Shown piece by piece: positions 1-9,147 of a DNA stretch of 64,000 nt. Positions within the stretch are counted from its first letter, which is position 1. The number at the start of each line of letters is the position of its first letter. The position numbers and the translations under genes were made by a program. Origin of the DNA: UBA4427 sp045106235 (GTDB taxonomy: Bacteria; Myxococcota_A; UBA9160; UBA4427). Where the stretch lies: assembly GCA_045106235.1 (NCBI GenBank), contig JBGCEJ010000005.1, positions 1 through 64,000 on the forward strand. Direction: 5' to 3'. A model generated the notes under the pieces. That model did no database searches and was not told the DNA's origin. It worked only from the letters and a program-made list of their open reading frames with translations.

Positions 1-2
1 TC

Positions 3-2042
3 CCCTCCCCCGCTCGGGCCCAGGCGCGCGCGGCCAGAGCCCTCCGGAAAATCCAAGTTGAGAAGACCGATGCGGGCTGGGATCTCGAACTCTTTTTCGA
101 GTTCCCGGTTCGGTACCTGCGCCATTCGCCCTCAAAGCCCAGTCGAATGCTGCAGATTCAGATCGACCCGATCGACCTCGGCCCGACGGAGAGACTGGAA
201 GGCCCTCTTCGCTCGAACCTCCCGATCCCGCGCGACGAGCCGACACCACTCCTCGAGGTGGCCTACGACGCGTCGCTGCCGCGAGAACCCTTCGTCGACC
301 TACAATTTTCGCAGTCCCTCGCGTTCGAAGTCGAGCAAGGCACGAACATCCGCAGCATCCGCATTCGGGCGCGCATTCCCCAGACCAAACGAGAGAGCGG
401 GGAAGAGGCAACCCGCGGTGCCGTCCTGCTCAGTCGCGCGCGCGATGCGATTCGCGACGGCAACATCGACCTCGCCATCGCCCTGCTCTCTCGCGTAATC
501 GAGCTTCCCGAAGAAGAAGCAGCGGGAACGCTCAAAATGGATGCGCAGGAACTCATTGGCCTAACCCATGAGCGCCGAGGCCAACTGGCCCATGCCCAGG
601 CGGAGTACGAGGCGTACCTGAAGGCCTATCCGGAGGGCCCCGCAGCCGACCGGGTGCGACAGCGCCGCGACGCGATCGCCTCTGCAGAGGATGCACCGCG
701 CGCTGCGCTAAGGCAGGCCGCCCAATCCGGAGCCACCGATCCCGAAACGATCCAGCGTGAGATTTTCGGGAGCCTGGCCGCCCGATATTTCCGTTCCGAG
801 CTGATGACCAGCGAAGCCGGCGACGATTTTCTCGCTTCCAATGTTCTCGCCGATCTCGACTTGGCTGGGCGGCTCGAGTCCGAGACCTGGACGCTGCGCG
901 GCGATCTGACTGGGACCTACGATTTTGATGTCGCGGGCGAGGGGCGAAGCAACGACCCCAGAATCAGTCGCTTCAGCCTGCAGTTCGAAGATCGAGTTCA
1001 TGGCTGGGAAGTCACGCTCGGGCGGCAGCGACGCAACGACAGCGGCGTTCTGGGACGATTCGACGGCGGTCGGGTCGCGGTCGAGCTGGGAACCCATGTC
1101 TCTCTCTCCGCTCTGGCGGGCCTTCCGGTGGAACGGACTTCCGACAATCTTCCAAACACGAACGCGGTCTTCGGTGCCGCCGCAATCGACATTAAGGAGA
1201 TCGGACTCGAGGCCCTCCAAAGCCAGCTCTTCGTCGTCGGCCAGGAACGAAGCGGACTCAAAGATCGGATCGCGGTCGGCGGAGAAATCCGGTACGCCGG
1301 AGAGCGCAGCTACTCCTTCGTGTACCTCGACTACGACGTCCTCTTTAACTCCCTCAACACGTTCCTTGCCTCCGCGAGCTATCAAGCAGCGGATCAAACC
1401 GACCTGCGGCTTCTCTTCGAAAGGCGCAACGCGCCCGTGCTGACCCTCGAAAGCGCACTCCAAGGGCAGCTGGCCCGGGACCTGGACGCGCTTCGCCGCA
1501 CTTTCTCCGAGAGTGAAATTCGCGACCTCGCTCTCGACAGAACCGCCGTCGCGTGGTCGGGAAGCGCAGGAATCACTCACCGACTCTCCCCTCGGTACCA
1601 GCTCTCCGCTGACCTCACCCTCAGCTACCTCGAAGGCACCGAAACCTCTGCCGGTGTCACTGGAAATGACGCGAGCGGTCCTGACGGCAGCGGCACCTTG
1701 CAAATCGTCGTGAATGATTGGTTAATCGAAGGCGGCGTCGGCAGCCTATCGACCCGCTACTTCGAAGGCGAGACCTTCCGCTCCGTCTCCGTCAACGGCT
1801 ATTCGAGCTTCCGTCTCCCCGAGCGCGTCCGTCTGATCCCGCGACTCCGCTGGGAATGGCGCGACTCCGAGATTCTCGGCGCCAGTTCCGTTCTCCGCCC
1901 CAGCATCGAAATCGATTGGCGATTCAAATCACTTCTCTTCAATGCCGAAGCCGGAACGCAGTGGCAGGAGCCCCTTTCCGGAGGTGATGAACAGGCCGAA
2001 TCGAACTATTTCGTGGAGGTCGGCTTGCGATGGGAGTTTTAG
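3..2042 (+). CDS. TPR-containing outer-membrane beta-barrel protein, 5' end missing
   Basis: The reading frame is open from the first bases of the window, so the gene starts upstream and this is its 3' part (679 codons visible). An internal ATG at 147 is not a convincing start because in-frame sequence before it is protein-like. Visible residues about 140-225 are helical and TPR-like, with the pattern of paired amphipathic helices around RVIELPEEE and YLKAYPEGPAADR. From about residue 260 to the end the protein shows alternating hydrophobic/polar strands typical of an outer-membrane barrel, and it ends in GLRWEF, a terminal aromatic as expected for BAM-inserted barrels. The next gene starts 46 bases downstream on the same strand, suggesting a shared transcript with the ferredoxin-flavoprotein. 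Function is unknown; a porin or secretion-type barrel with a periplasmic TPR arm is an inference. Confidence 0.7.
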   Translation, partial: PSPARAQARAARALRKIQVEKTDAGWDLELFFEFPVRYLRHSPSKPSRMLQIQIDPIDLGPTERLEGPLRSNLPIPRDEPTPLLEVAYDASLPREPFVDLQFSQSLAFEVEQGTNIRSIRIRARIPQTKRESGEEATRGAVLLSRARDAIRDGNIDLAIALLSRVIELPEEEAAGTLKMDAQELIGLTHERRGQLAHAQAEYEAYLKAYPEGPAADRVRQRRDAIASAEDAPRAALRQAAQSGATDPETIQREIFGSLAARYFRSELMTSEAGDDFLASNVLADLDLAGRLESETWTLRGDLTGTYDFDVAGEGRSNDPRISRFSLQFEDRVHGWEVTLGRQRRNDSGVLGRFDGGRVAVELGTHVSLSALAGLPVERTSDNLPNTNAVFGAAAIDIKEIGLEALQSQLFVVGQERSGLKDRIAVGGEIRYAGERSYSFVYLDYDVLFNSLNTFLASASYQAADQTDLRLLFERRNAPVLTLESALQGQLARDLDALRRTFSESEIRDLALDRTAVAWSGSAGITHRLSPRYQLSADLTLSYLEGTETSAGVTGNDASGPDGSGTLQIVVNDWLIEGGVGSLSTRYFEGETFRSVSVNGYSSFRLPERVRLIPRLRWEWRDSEILGASSVLRPSIEIDWRFKSLLFNAEAGTQWQEPLSGGDEQAESNYFVEVGLRWEF

Positions 2043-2088
2043 ATCAAACAACACGAATGCAATACGTCTATCGAAGTGGGATCCCAAG

Positions 2089-3447
2089 ATGTCGGCGTTA
2101 GGCGAAGTTGCCCTCATCTACGGGCCAATCCTGTTCCTCCTTTGGTGGTTCTACGCGCGTCGTATCCGGTCAGCATCACACGAGGCGGCCGCAATTCTCC
2201 GGGTCTCGGAAGGCGCGGGGCTGATGCAACCCGCCTCGCTGCATCCCATCATCGACTCCTCTAAATGCCTCGGATGCGGTGCATGCGTCGAAGTCTGTCC
2301 TGAAAAATCAGTGCTCGGACTCGTCGGTTCAAAGGCTCGACTCATCACCCCCGCTGACTGCATCGGCCACGGCGCCTGCAAAGAAGCCTGCCCTTTCGAT
2401 GCGATCCGACTCGTCCTCGGAACTGAAGAGCGCGGAATAGACCTCCCGATCGTCTCGGAGGATTTCGAATCAAATGTGCCGGGCATCTTCGTCGCAGGTG
2501 AGCTTGGCGGAATGGGGTTGATCCGAAATGGGATCGAGCAGGGTAAGCAGGCCATCGAGTCCATCGCGCGCTTCTGCGATGGAAATCTCCAGCGCATGGC
2601 AACGCCCCCTCAAGATCCCGACAGCACAGAGACCGGCGATCTCCTGGATGTTGTCATCATCGGAGCCGGACCGGCCGGTCTCGCCGCATCCCTCGCTGCG
2701 AAAGAACGCGGGCTTCGCTTTGAGACACTCGAACAAGAATCACTCGGCGGCACCGTCGCACATTATCCGCGCGGAAAGATCGTCATGACCGCCCCCGTCG
2801 ATTTGCCCCTCTACGGGCCCGTCGAGCTCAAGGAAACGACGAAAGAAGCCCTCCTCTCGCTGTGGGAAACCGTCATCCAAGACACCGGAGTACAGATTCA
2901 ATACGGCGCGCGAGTCGAGCGAGTCGAGCCTCTTTCCAACGGACTTTTCATGGTTCAAGCAACGACGCGGCGCCTTCGCACCCGAACTGTCCTGTTGGCA
3001 ATCGGCCGCCGCGGCACACCCCGAAAACTCGGCGTTCCCGGAGAAGCCGAGAGCAAGGTTCTTTATCGTCTCGTCGACCCCTCGCAATTCGCAGGCCAGC
3101 ATATCCTTGTTGTCGGTGGTGGAGACAGCGCACTCGAAGCCGCGGCGGCCCTTTCCGAGGTGTCGGGAACAGAGGTCACCCTTTCCTATCGAAACGATAC
3201 GTTCGGACGTGCCAAACCCAAGAACCGATCCGCGGTATTGCAAGCCGCCAAGGCGGGACGTCTACGCGTAGAACTCAGCTCGAAGGTTGTGGCCATCGAC
3301 GGAGCGAGTGTCGAACTCGAGACGACCCAAGGCGCAATCCACCTCGACAACGATGCAGTGATCGTTTGCGCAGGCGGGATCCTGCCAACCGATTTCCTCC
3401 GCAGCATCGGCATCGAGATCGTGACAAAGAGAGGAGAAATCGAATGA
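2089..3447 (+). CDS. membrane-anchored ferredoxin/pyridine-nucleotide-disulfide oxidoreductase-like flavoprotein
   Basis: 452 aa from the ATG at 2089, chosen because it directly precedes a transmembrane segment (about residues 8-24) and lies after the upstream barrel gene; longer in-frame starts overlap that gene. Residues 60-70 hold a classical 4Fe-4S motif (C60xxC63xxC66xxxC70P). Residues 91-101 hold a second one with His in place of the second Cys (C91, H94, C97, C101). A GAGPAG dinucleotide-binding loop lies at 192-197 and a second VGGGDSA loop at 342-348. The segment at 129-160 (NVPGIFVAGELGG and on) is the FAD-contacting piece that normally ends thioredoxin-reductase-like proteins, but here it precedes the FAD domain. 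The predicted role is electron transfer between NAD(P)H, flavin and iron-sulfur clusters at the inner membrane; the partner is unknown. Its stop overlaps the next start by 4 bases. Confidence 0.85.
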   Translation: MSALGEVALIYGPILFLLWWFYARRIRSASHEAAAILRVSEGAGLMQPASLHPIIDSSKCLGCGACVEVCPEKSVLGLVGSKARLITPADCIGHGACKEACPFDAIRLVLGTEERGIDLPIVSEDFESNVPGIFVAGELGGMGLIRNGIEQGKQAIESIARFCDGNLQRMATPPQDPDSTETGDLLDVVIIGAGPAGLAASLAAKERGLRFETLEQESLGGTVAHYPRGKIVMTAPVDLPLYGPVELKETTKEALLSLWETVIQDTGVQIQYGARVERVEPLSNGLFMVQATTRRLRTRTVLLAIGRRGTPRKLGVPGEAESKVLYRLVDPSQFAGQHILVVGGGDSALEAAAALSEVSGTEVTLSYRNDTFGRAKPKNRSAVLQAAKAGRLRVELSSKVVAIDGASVELETTQGAIHLDNDAVIVCAGGILPTDFLRSIGIEIVTKRGEIE

Positions 3448-5516
3448 CCCCGCCTTTCCCCCAATGGCTCGTCCTCCTTATCCTTGCGATCGAGATCGCA
3501 GCTCCCCAAGCGAGTGCCGATCCATCCGATGCACCCGAGCCGCCCCTTGAACCCGCGACCGAAGCAAGAGTCGATGTCCCTGCGGAGCAGGATCCGGCGC
3601 TCGAGAACGCAAAGCGCGCCCTGCGACGAAGAGATTTCGAAGACGCCGTCCGAATCTGGCGGACAAGCGCGGACCGAGGCTCCTCGCGGGCACAGTACCG
3701 CCTGGGTTCCGCGTACCGCGTGGGGCTCGGTGTAGAGAAGGATCTCCCCCTGGCAATCACCTGGCTTGAGCGCTCCGCCGAAGGCGGTGAAGCGGAAGCG
3801 CAATATGATCTCGGTGTGCTCTACCAAAGTGGAAGCGGCATCCGGCCGAATCGCGAGAAGGCGCTGGAATGGCTTGGACGGGCCGCGAGAGGCGGACACA
3901 AAAACGCAGCGAAGCGTCTCGCAGAGATCCGGTCGACGAATGCGTTTACCCTTTCCTCCGCTCGCGTTGGTACTCATCGCGATGCCCCGACCCACGCCCT
4001 TAATCAGGCGATTCGCGTGGGCGACCTCGATTCGGCACGGGAAGCGCTCGCACGCGGTGCTCTCGACGACCCGACTGAGCAAGCCGCTGTCGACCGCACG
4101 CCCCTGCTGCTCGCGGTCGAAATGCGCCGTGAAGAGATCGTCGGACTTCTACTCAAACAAGGTGCATCACCGAACCCGGCTTCGCCCCTCGGCGAGTCGG
4201 CGCTTCTCCTTGCGATTCGCGGGGGGCAGAACGGAATCGTCCGACGCCTTCTCGAAGCCGGCGCGGGCCCCGAGTCGCCCTCCCCCAGTGGCACGCGGCC
4301 CTTAATGGAGGCAGCTCGGAACGGAGACACCACGACGGTCGCACTCTTACTTGAGCACGGCGCGCGGGCTGACGCGAAATTGCCGGATGGCACGAGCGCC
4401 CGGGATCTCGCTCGCCGCTTCGGTCATACGCAGGTCGCTCAGACGCTCCGCGCTGCGGGCTCCTCGAGCCGACTCGATTCAGACAAGAACCGAGCATCCG
4501 CCCCGGCATCCCTCGCACATCGCGGCCGTGACGGCGGCCTGCCGGCTGTGATCGAAGCCGCTCGGCGCGGGGACGTTGGCCGACTTCGCACGCTGGCGGA
4601 GGCCGGCGCGAATCTCCAGATCGTCGATCCGGACGGCGACACCGCACTCCACCGCGCGGCCGAAAGCGGATCTCTAGAAGCCGTGCTTTTCCTCATCAGC
4701 GGCGGGGCAGCCCCGAACACGCCGGGACGAGCCGGCTCGACACCGCTCATGCGCGCAATCGCCTCCTCGGCCAAGGGCGTCGAATCCGTGATGGAAGCCC
4801 TTCTTGCGGCGGGGGCCGATGCCGAACGACTCGACAAGAACGGAGCGGGCCTCGTTCAGTACGCCGCGCTCGCTGCCACCGAAACAAAGCTCGCACTGCT
4901 CCCCGAGAAGTCGAAAACCGGTCCTATTGCGGCGGCGGCCTTTGCACAATCCATGGAAAAGGCAGCGGCCGCGGGCGAGACGGATTCGCTGAAGGCCCTG
5001 ACTGCCCACGCCCCGCCAAAGACAGATCGCGGCCCGTCGCTCTGCGGAGCGCTCTCCGCCAATCAGCCGGATAGCGTGGATCTCATCCTTTCCCTCACGC
5101 AGTTCAGGACAGGGCCTTGCCCCGACGGAAGCGATGCCTTGATGCTGGCTTCAAGGCTGGGGCGGAAAGCGTTCGTCAAACGCCTCCTCGCGGCGAATTT
5201 TTCGCCGCGAATGCGCCCCTCCGAAACCGATAGCCCTCTGATCGCCGCAGCGAGCCGAGGGCATTCAGAAATCGTCCATAGCCTCCTCGCGGCGGGTGCG
5301 GACCCCAATCACCGCGGCGCCCAACGCATGACGGCGCTGCAGACCGCTGCGGCGAATGGCCAGCTTGAGGTGGCGCGAATCCTTCTCCAAAGCGGCGCCG
5401 ACCCCCGCCTTCGCAACGCGTCGAATTCCCGAGCAGCGGATCTGGCGCGCGACGCGGGACATTCGAAAATCGTCGAGCTGATCGAGTCCTCGACGAAAAA
5501 GTGGGGAAGTTGGTAG
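3444..5516 (+). CDS. exported Sel1/ankyrin-repeat protein
   Basis: 690 aa from the ATG at 3444, which overlaps the preceding stop codon (ATGA) and opens a typical signal peptide (hydrophobic core at residues 8-20, cleavage likely after PQASA at 25). Residues about 82-160 carry two Sel1-type repeats (RLGSAYRVGLGVEKD and DLGVLYQSGSGIRPN). From about residue 185 to the end there are many ankyrin repeats with recurring TPLLLA/LLEAGA/LLAAGADPN signatures. The protein should be a periplasmic or surface scaffold built entirely of protein-protein interaction repeats, with no visible catalytic motif. Translational coupling to the ferredoxin-flavoprotein suggests that it works with that enzyme, for instance in holding a redox partner. 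That role is inference. Confidence 0.85.
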   Translation: MTPPFPQWLVLLILAIEIAAPQASADPSDAPEPPLEPATEARVDVPAEQDPALENAKRALRRRDFEDAVRIWRTSADRGSSRAQYRLGSAYRVGLGVEKDLPLAITWLERSAEGGEAEAQYDLGVLYQSGSGIRPNREKALEWLGRAARGGHKNAAKRLAEIRSTNAFTLSSARVGTHRDAPTHALNQAIRVGDLDSAREALARGALDDPTEQAAVDRTPLLLAVEMRREEIVGLLLKQGASPNPASPLGESALLLAIRGGQNGIVRRLLEAGAGPESPSPSGTRPLMEAARNGDTTTVALLLEHGARADAKLPDGTSARDLARRFGHTQVAQTLRAAGSSSRLDSDKNRASAPASLAHRGRDGGLPAVIEAARRGDVGRLRTLAEAGANLQIVDPDGDTALHRAAESGSLEAVLFLISGGAAPNTPGRAGSTPLMRAIASSAKGVESVMEALLAAGADAERLDKNGAGLVQYAALAATETKLALLPEKSKTGPIAAAAFAQSMEKAAAAGETDSLKALTAHAPPKTDRGPSLCGALSANQPDSVDLILSLTQFRTGPCPDGSDALMLASRLGRKAFVKRLLAANFSPRMRPSETDSPLIAAASRGHSEIVHSLLAAGADPNHRGAQRMTALQTAAANGQLEVARILLQSGADPRLRNASNSRAADLARDAGHSKIVELIESSTKKWGSW

Positions 5517-5560
5517 GCGACGGATAGCTCCGGACAGACGCTCCAGAACGCAGAACGGAA

Positions 5561-6286
5561 TTAGTCCCCCGCGCCCGCAAGACGCCGCGCAATCACGCGG
5601 TAGACGCCACTCTTATATCCCAAACCGAGATGACTGGTCTCAACCTCAACATGTTCGATCGGCGCATCTCCTTCCGGATCGACGCAGGCTTGCCACGCCA
5701 CGATGCCGTCCGTCCGACTATAGATCGCGGTGAGGGGAACCCGAAGAGGCACAGACTTGCGTTCGTCCACCGCCGCTTCGATCGCGTCGATATCGAGGCC
5801 CTGTGCCCGTGCGACCCGGGCGGTCGATGTGTACTTGGGCCCGCCAATCACCGGACTACCGAGCGTCACGACATGCCGAATCGCGTCAGGCAATTCGCGC
5901 GCGACTTCCCGGGCGACATATCCGCCGAGACTCCAGCCCACGAGGAAGAGCTTTTGCCCGCGCTCCGAAACGCATTCCTCAACCGCGTCCCGCATAGCAA
6001 AGAGCGATTCTTCCACGCGCATCGTATGGGTCCCGCGCCCCCAGCCCCGCGCGTCATACCCGATCTCCGTCAGAAAGCGGCGGAGCGGCCAAGTCGACCG
6101 ATCATCCGCACCGAAGCCGGGCAGCACGATGACCGTCGAACCATCGCCGGCGGGTTCTTTGCGCAAGTCACCGAAGGACCACGCCAGCTGCGGGATCTCG
6201 AGGAGTCCCGTCGCCTCGCGCGCAAGCGAGAAGAGCGTGGCCGTCGGTGGGCGGATTCGCCTCGGCGAACGGGTGGACGATGTCAT
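5561..6286 (-). CDS. alpha/beta-hydrolase, lipase/esterase type
   Basis: 241 aa. The nucleophile elbow GWSLGG places Ser119; the likely acid is Asp193 (YSRTDG) and the likely base His219 (ETSHLG), so the triad is complete. PGFGADD near residue 56 fits the oxyanion region. The architecture resembles short triacylglycerol-lipase/esterase-like proteins acting on ester or amide bonds; the substrate cannot be read from sequence. There is no signal peptide, so it is probably cytoplasmic. It is divergent from the epoxide hydrolase gene, with 153 bases between the starts, and convergent with the ankyrin gene. Confidence 0.85.
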   Translation of the reverse strand: MTSSTRSPRRIRPPTATLFSLAREATGLLEIPQLAWSFGDLRKEPAGDGSTVIVLPGFGADDRSTWPLRRFLTEIGYDARGWGRGTHTMRVEESLFAMRDAVEECVSERGQKLFLVGWSLGGYVAREVARELPDAIRHVVTLGSPVIGGPKYTSTARVARAQGLDIDAIEAAVDERKSVPLRVPLTAIYSRTDGIVAWQACVDPEGDAPIEHVEVETSHLGLGYKSGVYRVIARRLAGAGD

Positions 6287-6439
6287 CAGCGAGACTCCTC
6301 AGCGCTCGGGCGAGCCTTCTCAGCTTAGCCGCGCGGCCGACCGTCCGCAGAAATCCCCCGCCGAGAGGGGCTGGACGCGTCTCTCCCCATCTCCGATCAT
6401 CCGGCTCGTCTTACGCCCTCTCAAAACGGAGTCCACCCC

Positions 6440-7579
6440 ATGAGCCAGATCACCCCCTTCGAAATCAAGATCTCCGATGAACAGATCAGCGATCTGAAGC
6501 AGCGCCTCGCCCTCACGCGCTGGCCCGAGAAGGAAACGGTGGACGACTGGACACAGGGCATCCCCCTTTCTTATCTGCAGGAAGTCGCGGCCTACTGGGC
6601 CAAGGAATACGATTGGCGCGACCGCGAAGCGAAGCTGAACCGCTTCCCTCAGTTCAAGACGAACATCGAGGGTCTCGACATCCATTTCATCCATGTGAAG
6701 TCGCCGGAAGCGAATGCGCGACCGCTGATCATGACCCATGGTTGGCCCGGCTCGATCGTTGAATTCCAAAAGGTGATCGCGCCGCTCACCGATCCGGTCG
6801 CCCATGGCGGCAAGGCCGAAGACGCTTTCCACGTCGTTTGTCCCTCCCTCCCCGGCTACGGCTTCTCCGAAAAACCGAACTCGACGGGCTGGGGCGTCGA
6901 GAAAATCGCCGATGCTTGGGCACAGCTGATGGCGCGGCTCGGCTATGACAAATACGTTGCCCAGGGTGGCGACTGGGGCGCGATGGTCACGACGTGCATA
7001 GGCGCGCAAGATCCCGGCCATTGCCAGGGCATTCATCTGAACATGGCGATCGCCCCGCCCACGGAAGAATCGATGAGCAATCTGGACGAGCTTGAGCAGG
7101 CCGCCCTTGCCGGTATGCAGCATTACTCCGAGAACGATTCAGGCTACTCGAAGCAGCAGTCCACGCGGCCCCAAAGCCTCGGCTACGGCCTTGTCGATTC
7201 GCCCGTGGGCCAGGCCGGCTGGATTCTGGAAAAGTTCTGGAGCTGGACCGATTGCAACGGGCATCCCGAGAACGCGCTCACACGGGACGAGATGCTCGAC
7301 AACGTCATGATGTATTGGTGGCCGGCGAACGGCGCCTCTTCGGCGCGGCTTTACTGGGAGAGTTTTAACTCGCCGCCTATGCAGGAAATCGACGTCCCCG
7401 TCGGCGTCAGCGTCTTCCCCCACGAAATCTTCAAGGCCTCAAAGCGCTGGTGCGAGGCGCGCTACAAGAAGCTCGCCCACCACAATATCCTGCCGAAGGG
7501 CGGGCATTTCGCGGCGTTCGAACAACCGGAGACCTTCGTCGACGAAGTCCGTACCGCGATGCGCGCGATTCTCGGCTAG
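6440..7579 (+). CDS. epoxide hydrolase (EHN-domain family)
   Basis: 379 aa, the usual length for microsomal-type epoxide hydrolases. Residues 4-110 form the epoxide hydrolase N-terminal domain (pattern RLALTRWPE, then WRxxEAKLNRFPQF). HGWPGS at 100-105 supplies the oxyanion hole, GGDWG places the nucleophile at Asp178, and KGGHFAAFEQPE near the end places the base at His356. It would convert an epoxide to a diol through a covalent alkyl-enzyme. The start is supported by GGAG eight bases upstream of the ATG. Its TAG stop overlaps the opposing stop of the sigma-fusion gene within a CTAG at 7576-7579. Substrate unknown. Confidence 0.92.
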   Translation: MSQITPFEIKISDEQISDLKQRLALTRWPEKETVDDWTQGIPLSYLQEVAAYWAKEYDWRDREAKLNRFPQFKTNIEGLDIHFIHVKSPEANARPLIMTHGWPGSIVEFQKVIAPLTDPVAHGGKAEDAFHVVCPSLPGYGFSEKPNSTGWGVEKIADAWAQLMARLGYDKYVAQGGDWGAMVTTCIGAQDPGHCQGIHLNMAIAPPTEESMSNLDELEQAALAGMQHYSENDSGYSKQQSTRPQSLGYGLVDSPVGQAGWILEKFWSWTDCNGHPENALTRDEMLDNVMMYWWPANGASSARLYWESFNSPPMQEIDVPVGVSVFPHEIFKASKRWCEARYKKLAHHNILPKGGHFAAFEQPETFVDEVRTAMRAILG

Positions 7580-9147
7580 TCGCTTCCGGAGAGAATCATC
7601 GGACCGGTGGGCAGAGCACTCCCGCCCGCCGGTTCGATCGTGATCGCCATGCGGAGCTTGCCGCGCTCGGGTGCGGGGTCCGTCGGGGCCACCGCGATCG
7701 ATTCTGCCCGGATCTCGGTGCCACCCGTTCCCACGATGCCGCCGTCAACGGGCTCATCTTCCATGATCAGCCAAAGCTGATAGACCTGCTCCGCGGGAAG
7801 GTTTGGAAGAGCATCGATCGCGATCCAGATGCGTCCCGTCGGTGGATCCAGAAACGCATGGGCTTTCGCCTCAAGGTCTTTCGATATGGGCTTGAGCCGC
7901 CAGTCCCGACGCGTCGGCCGAGTGATCGCAGTCAGGGCTTGCTCGCTGGCCGCGCGCGAAGCCTCGAGCTGCCGATTTTCCAGCTCGGTATTGCTGATCT
8001 GCTCCTTCGCCGCCGCGAGGGCATGTCCGAGCTCTGCTCTTCCGCTTTCGGAGATCGCCAGGTCCGAAAGCGCCATGCGCCGTTCGGCGTCCAGTCGGTA
8101 GGCGGCATAGCCAAGACCCAAGACCGCAAAGACAGCCCCGAGCGCGAGCAAGCGCCGGAGACCGAAACGCCCCGAATCGAAGTCGTCCTCCGACTGCGCG
8201 CGCAGGAATCCCTCGTCGGTCATCCTTGCCTCGAGTGACGCATAGGCATCCGCTCGAAGGGGCAGCGCGGTCATCCACTGAGCCAGGGCATCCGTGATCG
8301 GCTCAAACGCGCGGACGCGATTCCAAAGCTCTGAATCGCCTTCAGAGAGCCGCGCCTCGAAGGCATGCAAGGACTCGCCGTCCAGGGCGCCGATCGCATA
8401 GGCCGATGCCATCGATCCCAACGGATCGGCCGCTTCCACCAGCGCCGAAGCGGCCTCGGCCACCTCAGCATCCTGATCCTCATCGGGCCCTGCGCTTCCG
8501 GGACCCGAAAAATCTAAGCCCGGCGAATTGATGAGAGGCGCATTCATAGAAAGGCGCCCTCGAAGCGCCTCCATCGCATCATGCAACCGACTCCGGACTT
8601 CATCGAGCGGCGCCGCCAGCTCCGCAGCGATTTCCGTATGCGTCAAACCATCAAAGAAGGAGAGCTGCACGATCATCCGCTCGGAATCGCTCAACCCTTC
8701 CAGCGCCGTTTGGACACGTCGCCGTTCGGCCTCCCGAAGCGGCATCAGGTCCGGCGCGCCATCCTCGGAGCGTCCGCGCTTCAGCAGCGGAACAGAACGC
8801 GCGCGATCTTCGGACGCGTCCGCCCCGACGCCCCGCGTCCGCCGGGCTTCAATCGCGCGACTTCGCGTCAGCACGAAGAGCCAGCTCAGAAATCGGCCCC
8901 GCTGCTCCTCCGGATAGAAGCCCTTCGACCAGAGATGAATAAAGACATCCTGAGTAATTCTCTCGGCCGCCTCAGCCTCGCCCAAAACCCCTTGGGCAAT
9001 CGCGCCGACGAAACCTGCATATCTTTGGTGCAATTCGCGCAGCGCCGCCGCGTCGCGCTTGCGCAGTCGATGCAGCAGATCGAAGTCCGAAAGACGCGCA
9101 GCGTGCTTCTGCGAAGCTTCCGGAGAGTTCGATACTTGGGGGTCCAT
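7576..9147 (-). CDS. ECF sigma factor fused to RskA-like membrane anti-sigma factor
   Basis: 523 aa in one uninterrupted frame. Residues about 33-100 match ECF sigma region 2 (ITQDVFIHLWSK) and 140-200 region 4 with its helix-turn-helix (LSDSERMIVQLSFFDG, HTEIAAELAAPLDEVR). After an acidic linker (205-240), residues 245-300 match the cytoplasmic anti-sigma domain of RskA-type proteins (SAYAIGALDGESLHAFEARL); there is no zinc-type HxxxCxxC. A single transmembrane helix lies at about 332-350, a coiled-coil-like stretch at 352-410, and an extracytoplasmic RskA domain at 415-523 (VYQLWLI, PTDPAPERGKLRMAITIEP). Normally these are two adjacent genes. Here the sigma factor would be permanently tethered to its inhibitor, and release would need proteolysis. 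The next gene, divergent by 181 bases, encodes a DUF2959 lipoprotein. Confidence 0.9.
   Translation of the reverse strand: MDPQVSNSPEASQKHAARLSDFDLLHRLRKRDAAALRELHQRYAGFVGAIAQGVLGEAEAAERITQDVFIHLWSKGFYPEEQRGRFLSWLFVLTRSRAIEARRTRGVGADASEDRARSVPLLKRGRSEDGAPDLMPLREAERRRVQTALEGLSDSERMIVQLSFFDGLTHTEIAAELAAPLDEVRSRLHDAMEALRGRLSMNAPLINSPGLDFSGPGSAGPDEDQDAEVAEAASALVEAADPLGSMASAYAIGALDGESLHAFEARLSEGDSELWNRVRAFEPITDALAQWMTALPLRADAYASLEARMTDEGFLRAQSEDDFDSGRFGLRRLLALGAVFAVLGLGYAAYRLDAERRMALSDLAISESGRAELGHALAAAKEQISNTELENRQLEASRAASEQALTAITRPTRRDWRLKPISKDLEAKAHAFLDPPTGRIWIAIDALPNLPAEQVYQLWLIMEDEPVDGGIVGTGGTEIRAESIAVAPTDPAPERGKLRMAITIEPAGGSALPTGPMILSGSD

Noticed and set aside
708..1703. Minus-strand frame opposite the barrel protein
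   Set aside because: Antisense of a frame with clear beta-strand periodicity and a barrel-type C-terminus.
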